From: Streptomyces sp. NBC_01775
Lineage (GTDB): Bacteria; Actinomycetota; Actinomycetes; Streptomycetales; Streptomycetaceae
Direction of reading: 5' to 3'
Length of the DNA stretch: 64,000 nucleotides
NCBI RefSeq assembly: GCF_035917675.1
Contig: NZ_CP109104.1
Coordinates: forward strand, 434,001-498,000
Shown: positions 28,658-35,711 of the stretch, one piece after another
Numbering within the stretch: the stretch's first letter is position 1
How the letters are laid out: each line of letters begins with the position of its first letter
Program-made: the position numbers and the translations under genes
The notes under the pieces: generated by a model
The model's database searches: none
Told to the model about the DNA's origin: nothing
The model's input: the letters and a program-made list of their open reading frames with translations, nothing else

Positions 28658-29703
28658 ACCTTCTCCTCTTCTTCTTCGTTGAGCCTGGCGGCGAGTTTCG
28701 CGGCGAGGCTGTAGGTGGGGTGGTCGTCGAGCTGGCGGCGGCGTCGGTTGTAGCGCTGGGTGGTGCGCGGGTCGGAGTGGCCGACAGCGTCTTGGACTCG
28801 TTCGAGGGGGACGCCTGCTTCGAGGCTGTCGGTGATGAAGCCGTGGCGCAGGGCGTGGGGCTTGATGGTTTTGGCTTGGGGGATGCCGGCTCGGCGGGCC
28901 AATACCCGCAGGTGCTTCCACACTTCGGGTTGTGTCCAGCGGCGACCGGTGTCGGTGGTGAACATGGGCCCGTCTTCGCGGCCGTCGAGGTACGTCAGCA
29001 GGGCGTCGAGGGCGAGCGGGGGTACGGGGGCGTTGATGCGCTTGCCCCGCTTCAGCGTGAGGGGCAGGGTGCGGTGGCCCCGGTCGTAGCCGATCTGGTC
29101 GGCGTTCAGCGACAGGATTTCGTCGACGCGGGGGCCGAGTAGGTAGAGCAGGGCGATGAGTGCGTAAGAGCGGGGGTTCCAGTCGCGGGCGGTCTGGATG
29201 AGCCTGCCGGTCTCTTCGGCGGTGAGGCCCTGCGTCGGGCTGTAGTCGGGATCGATGGTGGGACGTTGGACGTGGGTGAAGGGGTCGACGGTCATGGCTT
29301 GGACGCGGACGGCGTAGGTGTAGAAGCTCCCGGCCGCCGCCAACGCCTGTGCCTGTGCGGACGGTGAGAGTGTTCCGCCGCGCGGGGATGGGGTGTTGGT
29401 GAGGTGGTTGGCGTAGGCGTCCGCGAGAGGCAGCTTCACCTCGAGGGGGTGGATGCGGGAGGAGCGCGTGTACTCCTCCCAGCGCTTGAACCCTCGGCTG
29501 TAAGCCCGCCTGGTGTGGCGGGACTTCTGCCGAGCGATCCACGCCCCAGCAAGCGTCGGCAGTGGGTCGCGTTCGCCGTACAGCTCCGTGAGGTAGTCAC
29601 GGAGCTGCTTCGCTTCGTCGGGCCAGTCGTCACGCGGATCACGGCGATCCGTCGAGACCTCCGCCGACTGACGCGGGACAAGGGCGGCGGACTCGTCGGT
29701 CAC
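28654..29703 (-). CDS. int: Tyrosine site-specific recombinase (phage integrase)
   Basis: 349 residues from GTG 29703; an upstream ATG at 29745 would overlap the preceding gene. An N-terminal SAM-like core-binding domain (AWIARQKSRHTRRAYSRGFKRW, about 45-130) leads to the catalytic domain. Catalytic residues are visible: Arg in GPRVDEILSL (about 195), Lys in LKRGK, HALRHGF (His and Arg about 284), GHSDPRT and nucleophile Tyr in TTQRYNR (about 317). It should integrate and excise the prophage, probably at the DUF4239 site 5 kb away. It is translationally coupled to DUF4031 and lies at the downstream end of the late region. Confidence 0.93.
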   Translation of the reverse strand: MTDESAALVPRQSAEVSTDRRDPRDDWPDEAKQLRDYLTELYGERDPLPTLAGAWIARQKSRHTRRAYSRGFKRWEEYTRSSRIHPLEVKLPLADAYANHLTNTPSPRGGTLSPSAQAQALAAAGSFYTYAVRVQAMTVDPFTHVQRPTIDPDYSPTQGLTAEETGRLIQTARDWNPRSYALIALLYLLGPRVDEILSLNADQIGYDRGHRTLPLTLKRGKRINAPVPPLALDALLTYLDGREDGPMFTTDTGRRWTQPEVWKHLRVLARRAGIPQAKTIKPHALRHGFITDSLEAGVPLERVQDAVGHSDPRTTQRYNRRRRQLDDHPTYSLAAKLAARLNEEEEEKV

Positions 29704-29707
29704 GGCG

Positions 29708-29935
29708 TCACTTCTTCTGACGCGCGATGGCGAGGCAGTCCTCACACCAGCGCTCGTCCTTCTTGTCGAGATTCAACGGGACATCCATCTTGTGGCCGCG
29801 CATGACGATCCCGTCCTCGTCGCTGCATGCGATGGGCTGGAACGTGGCATCCGGATCGGGGCCGACCGGCTTGTGCCAGACCAGTTCCTGGGTGCTGCCC
29901 CACTGCCCCTTCACCCGTTCTGAGACTGCAAGCAT
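29708..29935 (-). CDS. Small Cys-containing phage protein, upstream of integrase
   Basis: 75 residues; AAGGAGGAG precedes ATG 29935. The C-terminal half, IACSDEDGIVMRGHK followed by RWCEDCLAIARQ, has three cysteines and could bind metal. A very similar segment occurs again at 58036-58161, so this is a duplicated phage module. The stop is 4 bp from the integrase start. Confidence 0.65.
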   Translation of the reverse strand: MLAVSERVKGQWGSTQELVWHKPVGPDPDATFQPIACSDEDGIVMRGHKMDVPLNLDKKDERWCEDCLAIARQKK

Positions 29936-30011
29936 GTCACTCCTCCTTGTGTTGGATAACTGTCATTATCAACCATGCCGCTGGTTGATCGCCAGCACTT
30001 CAACGCAGCAA

Positions 30012-30040
30012 GGAGCCCCGCCTCGATGAGGCGGGGCTCC
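30012..30040. terminator. Strong hairpin terminator between HAD phosphatase and integrase operon
   Basis: Perfect 13-bp stem GGAGCCCCGCCTC / GAGGCGGGGCTCC with a 3-nt loop. It should end the late (lysis) transcript before the integrase genes. Confidence 0.8.
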
Positions 30041-30091
30041 CGGTCGTCGGACTGGCTCAGGGAGTTCGGTGCGCCGTCCCGACCCCTCGGT

Positions 30092-30550
30092 TTACCGGGC
30101 GGCAAGCTTCGGGGCGCTCGTGTCCCACCCGGGCACGACCGTCGTCGGAATGCTCTCCTCGGACCAGAGCGCGAGCACGTTGGGGTTGTCATCCCAAGCA
30201 TGTACCGGCACGTACCGTTCACGAATCCGGGAGAGGACGTCTCGCTTCACGTCATAGTCCGGCCGCCCGTCTCCGGCTGCGCGCATCCACATGGCGTCGG
30301 AGGGGACGTCGTGCAGAGCGAGCCACATGGCGGTGTGCGGCCGGTAGCGGACGGAACGGGCCGTGACCACCAAGACAGCGAGACCAGCGGCGCGGGCGGC
30401 GCGGGCGGCTTCGACGACATCCGTGTGGGGCGGGCAGTCCACGGACGCGGTGTGGAAGGCGTGGAATCCGCCGGGCCCATCGAGGAGGTGCCGGATGCTA
30501 CGGACGTCGCACAGCGTGCCGTCCACATCGAAGATCACAGCCTCACGCAT
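30092..30550 (-). CDS. HAD-superfamily phosphatase (polynucleotide 3'-phosphatase-like)
   Basis: 152 residues. ATG 30550 follows a G-rich site. HAD motif I is FDVDGTLCD (residues 7-15), motif II VVTARS (about 72), and a Lys in DYDVKRDVL followed by HAWDDNPNVLALW supplies motifs III and IV. Similar stand-alone HAD proteins in phages resemble the C-terminal 3'-phosphatase of polynucleotide kinase. No kinase domain is present. Substrate inference is therefore weak: nucleic acid end or nucleotide. Confidence 0.8.
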   Translation of the reverse strand: MREAVIFDVDGTLCDVRSIRHLLDGPGGFHAFHTASVDCPPHTDVVEAARAARAAGLAVLVVTARSVRYRPHTAMWLALHDVPSDAMWMRAAGDGRPDYDVKRDVLSRIRERYVPVHAWDDNPNVLALWSEESIPTTVVPGWDTSAPKLAAR

Positions 30551-30840
30551 GATGCCCCCTGCCCCTCTCTCTGCTCGGCGCGCCGCCAAGCGCACGCCGA
30601 AGAGCCCCGCCCTCCCGGAGGAAGGCGGGGCTTCGAAGTCGCTCCCGGGATCCCACCCCGGGTTGGTTCGCCGTTCTGGCTCTTACTCGCGTTCGGGTGT
30701 GCACGCCCTCGCGGTTTCGGATCCATCTCAGCCGGGACGGCACCGGCGATCAACCCGATGCCCCTCGCCTGCACGAGGATGTGTTCAGGGTATCGCTCAC
30801 GCGTGTTCGTCCGCTGGCATTTCCGGCGGGGCGTTGTCAT
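30535..30840 (-). CDS. Doubtful small basic protein at the end of the lysis operon
   Basis: The ATG at 30840 overlaps the preceding stop (ATGA), which favours translation, but the 101-residue product runs through the hairpin at 30603-30632 and into the HAD start. It is Arg/Pro-rich with no known domain (MTTPRRKCQRTNTRERYPEH). It may be real only in its N-terminal part, or not at all. Confidence 0.25.
   Translation of the reverse strand: MTTPRRKCQRTNTRERYPEHILVQARGIGLIAGAVPAEMDPKPRGRAHPNASKSQNGEPTRGGIPGATSKPRLPPGGRGSSACAWRRAEQREGQGASCVRL
30603..30632. terminator. Hairpin upstream of the HAD gene
   Basis: AGCCCCGCC pairs with GGCGGGGCT around a 12-nt loop. Probably ends or attenuates the lysis transcript. 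Confidence 0.55.
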
Positions 30841-31031
30841 GCCGCCTCGTCCGGCGGCGGCTCGACGGGAGCCTCGACGGAGAACGGGTTGTTGGACGGT
30901 GGCGGCGGCGGCTCCGGGGACGGTTCGGGTGGTGGGTCGACCCAGCCCATGTCGACCTGGGAGCCGAGGTCGGCGCCCGCCGGATCGGGGCGCGGGGTCA
31001 CGGGGCGGGGCGGGTCATCGGGCATGGTCAT
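30837..31031 (-). CDS. Small proline-rich acidic protein
   Basis: 64 residues. ATG 31031 overlaps the previous stop (ATGA); an ATG two codons later has GGAG 7 nt upstream and may be preferred. The sequence is Pro/Asp/Glu-rich (DPPPEPSPEPPPPPS), probably disordered, with no membrane segment. Sits in the lysis cluster; function unknown. Confidence 0.5.
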   Translation of the reverse strand: MTMPDDPPRPVTPRPDPAGADLGSQVDMGWVDPPPEPSPEPPPPPSNNPFSVEAPVEPPPDEAA

Positions 31032-31387
31032 ACTCCAGTCCTGTTGTAGTCCTTGACCAAGTCGTGCGGCTCCGGTGGAGAACCCTGCGGGCTGCGCGCC
31101 CACCGGTACAGCTCATCCACCGTCCAGCTGAAGGCTCGCAGTACGGCCTCCAGCCTCGACTGCCGTGCCCGTAGCTGCCCGTTCTCCACGTCGACCCGCT
31201 CGACGGTGGCCTGAAGCACCGACAGGTCGGCGGTCCGCTTGGCCGGTTCCGCTGCGGCGAGCGCCGCCGCGCTCTGCGCTGCCGCGGTCGCGCTGGCCGC
31301 GCGCACGGTGGCCCGCGCCACGAAGATGCCCCCAAGGATGGTGCCGACCGTCCCGATCACCGACACCACAGCAGCCCATACCGTCAC
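31028..31387 (-). CDS. Membrane-anchored coiled-coil protein of the lysis cluster
   Basis: 119 residues from GTG 31387 (GTGA overlap with the gene upstream). An N-terminal transmembrane helix (about 3-23, VWAAVVSVIGTVGTILGGIFVA in outline) is followed by an Ala-rich helix and a coiled coil (about 50-90, VLQATVERVDVENGQLRARQ). This layout resembles phage DUF2746-type proteins and small lysis accessory proteins. Candidate second holin or spanin-like component, from position and topology only. Confidence 0.55.
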   Translation of the reverse strand: MTVWAAVVSVIGTVGTILGGIFVARATVRAASATAAAQSAAALAAAEPAKRTADLSVLQATVERVDVENGQLRARQSRLEAVLRAFSWTVDELYRWARSPQGSPPEPHDLVKDYNRTGV

Positions 31388-31824
31388 GCCGCACTGCCTC
31401 TCCGGCGCCGCGGCGGTGGGGGCACCGAGTGCTCGGGCACCGTGGCAGCCCACAGAATCACCCCGACATGCGAGGTCAGATACCAGATCGCGACATACGC
31501 GCCGCGAGAGTAGTCGCCACCGAGGACGGCAGCCATGTAGGCCGTAGCCCACACGATGGGGGGAACCAGAGCTGCCGCGAATCCGGCCCAGTCGCGGCCG
31601 ACTCGCAGAAACGCGGAGCTGCCGGTCACGATCCCCGCCGTGATCCACAGCCACGCCCAGTGCCGGATGTCGCACACATTGGTCAGCAGCTCAAGGCCCT
31701 GCGTCGGCGGTGGATCGACAAGAAATGAGATCCCCCAGCACGTCTTGCCCGCACCGATGATGAGGAGGAACGCGCCGCGGCGGCCCAGGTGCCAGCGCAG
31801 CCGCCGGGCCGCCACATCCCACAT
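31384..31824 (-). CDS. Polytopic membrane protein of the lysis cluster
   Basis: 146 residues with about four hydrophobic segments (around 18-35, 55-72, 80-100, 108-126) and basic ends (RRLRWHLGRRG, PPPPRRRRG). The ATG shares one base with the holin stop (TGATG). No enzymatic motif. Similar membrane proteins are found beside holins in Streptomyces phages; it may assist lysis or alter the envelope. Confidence 0.55.
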   Translation of the reverse strand: MWDVAARRLRWHLGRRGAFLLIIGAGKTCWGISFLVDPPPTQGLELLTNVCDIRHWAWLWITAGIVTGSSAFLRVGRDWAGFAAALVPPIVWATAYMAAVLGGDYSRGAYVAIWYLTSHVGVILWAATVPEHSVPPPPRRRRGSAA

Positions 31825-32180
31825 CAGCCGGCCGTTGCCTCTCCGGAAGGAGCGGACGGCTTGGACGGGGTGACCTGTCCGCGGGTGAGGAGCGCGAGGC
31901 CGGCGAGGACGAGGCCGTTGACGGCGCCGACGGTCTCGGGGGCGACGTCGAAGCCGAAGGCGGCGGTGAGTGCGGCGACCGCGGCGACGAGGCCGGTGAA
32001 CGCGTTGGGTGCGATGGGTCGGGTGACGGCGGCGGCCACCGCGGCGAATGCGGCGGATACGACGGCGACGATGGTGCCTGCCTGCTCGCCGGAGAGGCCG
32101 AAGTTGAGGGTGACGAGCAGTGAAAGCAGTGCGCTGACGCTGTTGATGACGAGTGCGGGTTCGCGGCCGAAGAGTCTCAC
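31824..32180 (-). CDS. Putative holin
   Basis: 118 residues with three hydrophobic helices (about 9-27, 34-52, 62-97), short loops and a polar Pro/Ser-rich tail, directly after the endolysin. Size, topology and position match actinophage holins that permeabilise the membrane and release or activate the endolysin. ATG 32180 starts MRLFGREPALVINSV. Confidence 0.75.
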   Translation of the reverse strand: MRLFGREPALVINSVSALLSLLVTLNFGLSGEQAGTIVAVVSAAFAAVAAAVTRPIAPNAFTGLVAAVAALTAAFGFDVAPETVGAVNGLVLAGLALLTRGQVTPSKPSAPSGEATAG

Positions 32181-32225
32181 GGCAGGATCCGTTCTGGAGA
32201 AGAAATGGTGATCGAGGGTTCCGGT

Positions 32226-33152
32226 TCAGGCGACCGTGTCGAAGCGGCCAGAGCCAAGCGCGGCGAGGGAGGTCATCCCGGGCACGCCATCGGCGTCAGC
32301 ACCGGAGTAGCCGAGGCTCCGCTGGTATGCCGAGTAGCCGTTCTTGGTGGGCACGTCGAAGATGCCCCTGATGAAGGAGCCCTTGGCGAGCTTGCTCTTG
32401 GCGACGAGCGCGTCCTGCACGCGGGCGACGTCGTCCGCGTAGCTCGCATGCTTCTTCTCGTCGGCCATGGCGTGAGTGGCCCCGTACACGACGGCCTTCA
32501 ACGACACCTTCGGCAGGGACGGCGTGGGCCCTCCGCCCTTGGCGGCGTTGAGGATTGCGGCCATGGGGAAGGCGCCGGGGTCGCCGTGGTCGTTCTCGGG
32601 GACGTGCTGGTGTCCGCAGTGCCCCTTGAACCGGTTCCAGGTGGCGCCGGACATGCGGACACCCGAGTTGCCGTAGGAGCCGGGGTACGCCTTGAACGTG
32701 AGCCCGGAGGACAGCGGCACGCCGTGCTTGTCGTGGGCCCATTTCGCGAATGCCCCGAGGTCGCGGATCGCCCAGTCGGGCAGGTCAGCCATGTACAGAT
32801 GGGCGTAGCCGGCCCTCTTCCACTTCGCGTGGGTGCCCGGGTCGCAGGTGCCGACGACCTCGACCTGGCAGACGTTGAGGGTGTTCGTCTCCACGCCGCC
32901 CGCCTTGTTGACGAGGGCTCGGGCGGAGGTGTCGAAGTCGAAGTGCTGGTACCAGACCAGCTTCTTCTTCGCGAAGTCCGGCTTCGCCGTCAGGTTGGGC
33001 GCCGAGGTGCCGCCGCCGTAGGAGGGCAGGGACGTTCCTTCGGTGCTGTGCCAGACGATGACGTTGGTCTCCATCGACGAGCCGGGGTAGCGGTTGCCGT
33101 ACCAGTACGACGTGCTTGCGCCCGCGTACTTCTGCGGGCCGGTCTTGGCCAT
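32226..33152 (-). CDS. Endolysin: N-acetylmuramoyl-L-alanine amidase with C-terminal peptidoglycan-binding domain
   Basis: 308 residues; ATG 33152 follows GGAGTCCCC. The N-terminal half is an Amidase_2/PGRP domain with VIVWHSTEGTSLPSY (zinc His about 34) and GHCGHQHVPENDHGDPG (about 178-194). A Pro-rich linker leads to a C-terminal repeat-type wall-binding domain (VARVQDALVAKS, RGIFDVPTKNGYSAYQRSLGY). It should cleave cell-wall amide bonds at lysis; no signal peptide, so it needs the holin. Confidence 0.92.
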   Translation of the reverse strand: MAKTGPQKYAGASTSYWYGNRYPGSSMETNVIVWHSTEGTSLPSYGGGTSAPNLTAKPDFAKKKLVWYQHFDFDTSARALVNKAGGVETNTLNVCQVEVVGTCDPGTHAKWKRAGYAHLYMADLPDWAIRDLGAFAKWAHDKHGVPLSSGLTFKAYPGSYGNSGVRMSGATWNRFKGHCGHQHVPENDHGDPGAFPMAAILNAAKGGGPTPSLPKVSLKAVVYGATHAMADEKKHASYADDVARVQDALVAKSKLAKGSFIRGIFDVPTKNGYSAYQRSLGYSGADADGVPGMTSLAALGSGRFDTVA

Positions 33153-33174
33153 GGGGACTCCAGGCATGAGAAAG

Positions 33175-33194
33175 GCCCCGACTCGCGGCGGGGC
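33175..33194. terminator. Short hairpin between tail genes and endolysin
   Basis: GCCCCG-actcgcgg-CGGGGC. Weak 6-bp stem that may attenuate between tail and lysis genes. Confidence 0.4.
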
Positions 33195-33236
33195 TGGTGA
33201 GAGAGGGGTGCTTCGGGGCGCCCCGAAGTGTGCAGG

Positions 33237-33869
33237 TCAGAGGCTGTAGTACAGCCCATTGAAGCTCACCCAAGGCGGCTGGATCTTCGGGTTGGCCGTG
33301 GAGGTGGTGGTGCCGACGATCTGTATGTGCCCGCCAGGCTGCGCATCGATCTTCACGGAGAGCACGTCCGAGTTGGTGGTGGAGCAGGCGCCCGTCACGG
33401 TGCGCAGGTCCGTCGGCCTGGCCGAGGTGGGCAGCGCGCTGGCGGTGATGACACCGCTGTTGGGAATGACGGACGGCGACCCGCTGTACGTGATGCCGAC
33501 CCCGCCGCGCAACATCACCGTCGGCTCACCGAAGAGCGACACCACCCGGTACTGCAAGGTCCCGTTCGAGTTGCCGTCGTGCGTGAAGCCGGACGCCAGG
33601 CTGACGGTCGCCCACGAGGACGTGCCCGCGGCGAGGACGACCCAGCCGGCGCCGTCATAGCCGGTGAACAGCTGCTCCGAGGCGAGGAACGCGACCATGC
33701 CCGCTACCGGCGAGGTGATGGTGGCGTTGCGGTCCGCGGCGTTTGTGAACCGCATGACGGACCTCGGTGTGAGGGCGTCGACGATGCCCTTGGTGCCGAC
33801 GCGCAGGTCGGGGGTGTCGCCGTTGTCGAGCCAGGGGACGTCCTGGTCGTAGTCGTCGGTGCCGGGCAA
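33237..33869 (-). CDS. Minor tail protein (probable tip/fibre component)
   Basis: 210 residues, beta-rich (GTLQYRVVSLFGEPTVMLRGG, SVKIDAQPGGHIQIVG) and nearly Cys-free, as in phage fibre domains. N-terminal DVPWLDNGDTPDLRVGTKGIVDALTPRSVMRF, in outline, resembles head-binding segments of actinophage tail proteins. Located between other tail genes and the endolysin, where receptor-binding or tip proteins usually lie. Confidence 0.6.
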   Translation of the reverse strand: MPGTDDYDQDVPWLDNGDTPDLRVGTKGIVDALTPRSVMRFTNAADRNATITSPVAGMVAFLASEQLFTGYDGAGWVVLAAGTSSWATVSLASGFTHDGNSNGTLQYRVVSLFGEPTVMLRGGVGITYSGSPSVIPNSGVITASALPTSARPTDLRTVTGACSTTNSDVLSVKIDAQPGGHIQIVGTTTSTANPKIQPPWVSFNGLYYSL

Positions 33870-33878
33870 GGGGGCCTC

Positions 33879-34616
33879 CTACATGATGCGGGTGGCCCGC
33901 ATCCACGAGCCGAGGCCCACGCGGGCCGCAGTGGCATTGCTGGCGTTCTGCGCCCAGGAGAGGGCGCAGGTGCCGCCGGTGACCGTGGAGACGGTGCCGG
34001 TCTCGACGGCGTACACGAGGTTGCTGAAGACGTTGCGCCGGCCGTATACGACGGCGGTGCCGTAGCCGTGGCTGCCGGCCCGCATGTTGATGTCGTCCGC
34101 CCCGGAGTCGGTGGCTGTCGACGCCGGGCCCTGTACGCCTTTGAGTCCGATGGCGTCGCCGGGCACGGTCCACGCGGTTTTGATGAGGCCGGCGGTAGGG
34201 CCGCCGACGAACAGGTGAAACTCGATCAGGTATGTCGAGCCCGCGTCGAGGGCCATCGTCAGGTCGGGATCGTCGGCCAGGGTCGTGGTCGATGCCCGGT
34301 CGGTGTGGGCCGCCTTGTAGCGGGGCGGCATGGGTGCGCCGAGCGCTCTTGCCGCTGAGGCGGTGAGCCCGAGGGCCAGCCAGTTGCCCGCCGAGTTCTG
34401 CGTCAGCATGATCTGGTCGCCCACAAGAGGCTGCGGGTAGGAGCCGTCGATACGGCGGGCCCGCACGTCGCCCACATCGACGGTGCCGTCAGTACCGACC
34501 GCAGTGACGACGCCGATGCGCCAGTCGGCGCCGCGCACACTGGGGGCGGTCTGGCCCGCGGAGACGGCGGCGCCTCTGATGGCGGCGGCTACCTGCCGGC
34601 TGGTGGCCTCGCTCAC
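33879..34616 (-). CDS. Minor tail protein
   Basis: 245 residues from GTG 34616, overlapping the stop of the DUF5047 gene (GTGA). The N-terminal part has an OB-like stretch (WRIGVVTAVGTDGTVDVGDVRARRI, in outline) as found in baseplate hub or spike proteins; the rest is beta-rich. Probably part of the tail tip. No enzymatic motif. Confidence 0.65.
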   Translation of the reverse strand: MSEATSRQVAAAIRGAAVSAGQTAPSVRGADWRIGVVTAVGTDGTVDVGDVRARRIDGSYPQPLVGDQIMLTQNSAGNWLALGLTASAARALGAPMPPRYKAAHTDRASTTTLADDPDLTMALDAGSTYLIEFHLFVGGPTAGLIKTAWTVPGDAIGLKGVQGPASTATDSGADDINMRAGSHGYGTAVVYGRRNVFSNLVYAVETGTVSTVTGGTCALSWAQNASNATAARVGLGSWMRATRIM

Positions 34617-35710
34617 GAGTCCTCCCGTCCGCCGATGCAGGCGACGCCGAACTCGCCGCCAGCCAGGTCGAGGCTGAAGCTCTCGACCTGGAGGAGGTCG
34701 CGGTCGCCGTTGGCGTAGGTGACGCGGAGGATGTCGCCCGGCTCCAGGCACGGGTTCGGCACGCTGGACAGGTCCGCAGTGGCGTTCGGCTTCAGCGAGT
34801 CCCGCAGGAGCTTGTTGGCGGCGGCCTGCGCGAGGTTCGTCGTAGTGAGCGTTGCCGACGAGTAGAAGGTAGGCACCCTGCCGAACGACCCATACACGTA
34901 GGTCGGCGAGGTGGGATCCTCATCCGCGGCGTAAGCCGAGACCGGCGGCGTATCCTCCTCGGTGTTCTCCCCCGTCGCGACGACCCAGTTGTACATGCCG
35001 TCCCGGGAGTAGCCGCGGGACGCGGAGACGAGCGCCCCGCGGTCGCCAGCGTCGACCTCCCACGAGATTGCCGCCGTCAGCATGTCGGGCAGCTCCCGAA
35101 CGATGAACTGGCCGTCAGGGTCCGCGTACAGCTGGGCGCCGATGGCGGTCGCGCATTCGACGGCCGCCGCCCACCGGTCGCCTTCTGCGTCCCAGGTGCG
35201 GACCCCCACGACCTGGTCCGTCGCGTAGTTGACGATGACGGCGCCGGGGATCGCGCCCTGGATGAGGCCGGTGATGGCGGTGACCGCCGACGTTCCGCCG
35301 CGGGTCGAGTACGCCGCCACGAACTTGTCGTCGGCGACGACCGCCTCGAGGCCCGACGCTTTGATGTCCACCGGCCCGTAGTCGGGGTCTCCGTCGACCG
35401 CGTCCACCCGCCCGAAAAACACCGGCACCAGCTCGATGTGGCCGTCGCCGTACCGGATGCCCCGCTCGATGCGCAGACGCGACCCGTAGATGGCCAGCTG
35501 CTCCGTCGGCGTCCTCGGGATGAAGGATGTGTCGGGCACGGTGACGGAGGCGGTGCGGCGCACAGCTTGGGACCGGTCGACCGTCACCGAGCCGGCCGTG
35601 TGCTCCAGCTCCACCACCGTGCCGTCCGTGCGGTGGAGCTGGACGACGGTGACCGGCGCGTGGGACTCCACCAGCGTCGGCAGGAACCGGTCCGACGGAG
35701 GCGGGTACAC
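34613..35710 (-). CDS. DUF5047-type tail protein (tail hub region)
   Basis: 365 residues from GTG 35710, one base after the preceding stop. N-terminal SHAPVTVVQLHRTDGTVVEL and GSVTVDRSQAVRRTASVTVPD, in outline, match DUF5047, a domain of siphophage tail proteins next to the distal tail protein. The central part (YATDQVVGVRTWDAEGDRW) resembles hub beta-domains. Probably the hub or baseplate component linking tail tube and fibres. Confidence 0.75.
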   Translation of the reverse strand: MYPPPSDRFLPTLVESHAPVTVVQLHRTDGTVVELEHTAGSVTVDRSQAVRRTASVTVPDTSFIPRTPTEQLAIYGSRLRIERGIRYGDGHIELVPVFFGRVDAVDGDPDYGPVDIKASGLEAVVADDKFVAAYSTRGGTSAVTAITGLIQGAIPGAVIVNYATDQVVGVRTWDAEGDRWAAAVECATAIGAQLYADPDGQFIVRELPDMLTAAISWEVDAGDRGALVSASRGYSRDGMYNWVVATGENTEEDTPPVSAYAADEDPTSPTYVYGSFGRVPTFYSSATLTTTNLAQAAANKLLRDSLKPNATADLSSVPNPCLEPGDILRVTYANGDRDLLQVESFSLDLAGGEFGVACIGGREDS

Positions 35711-35711
35711 G

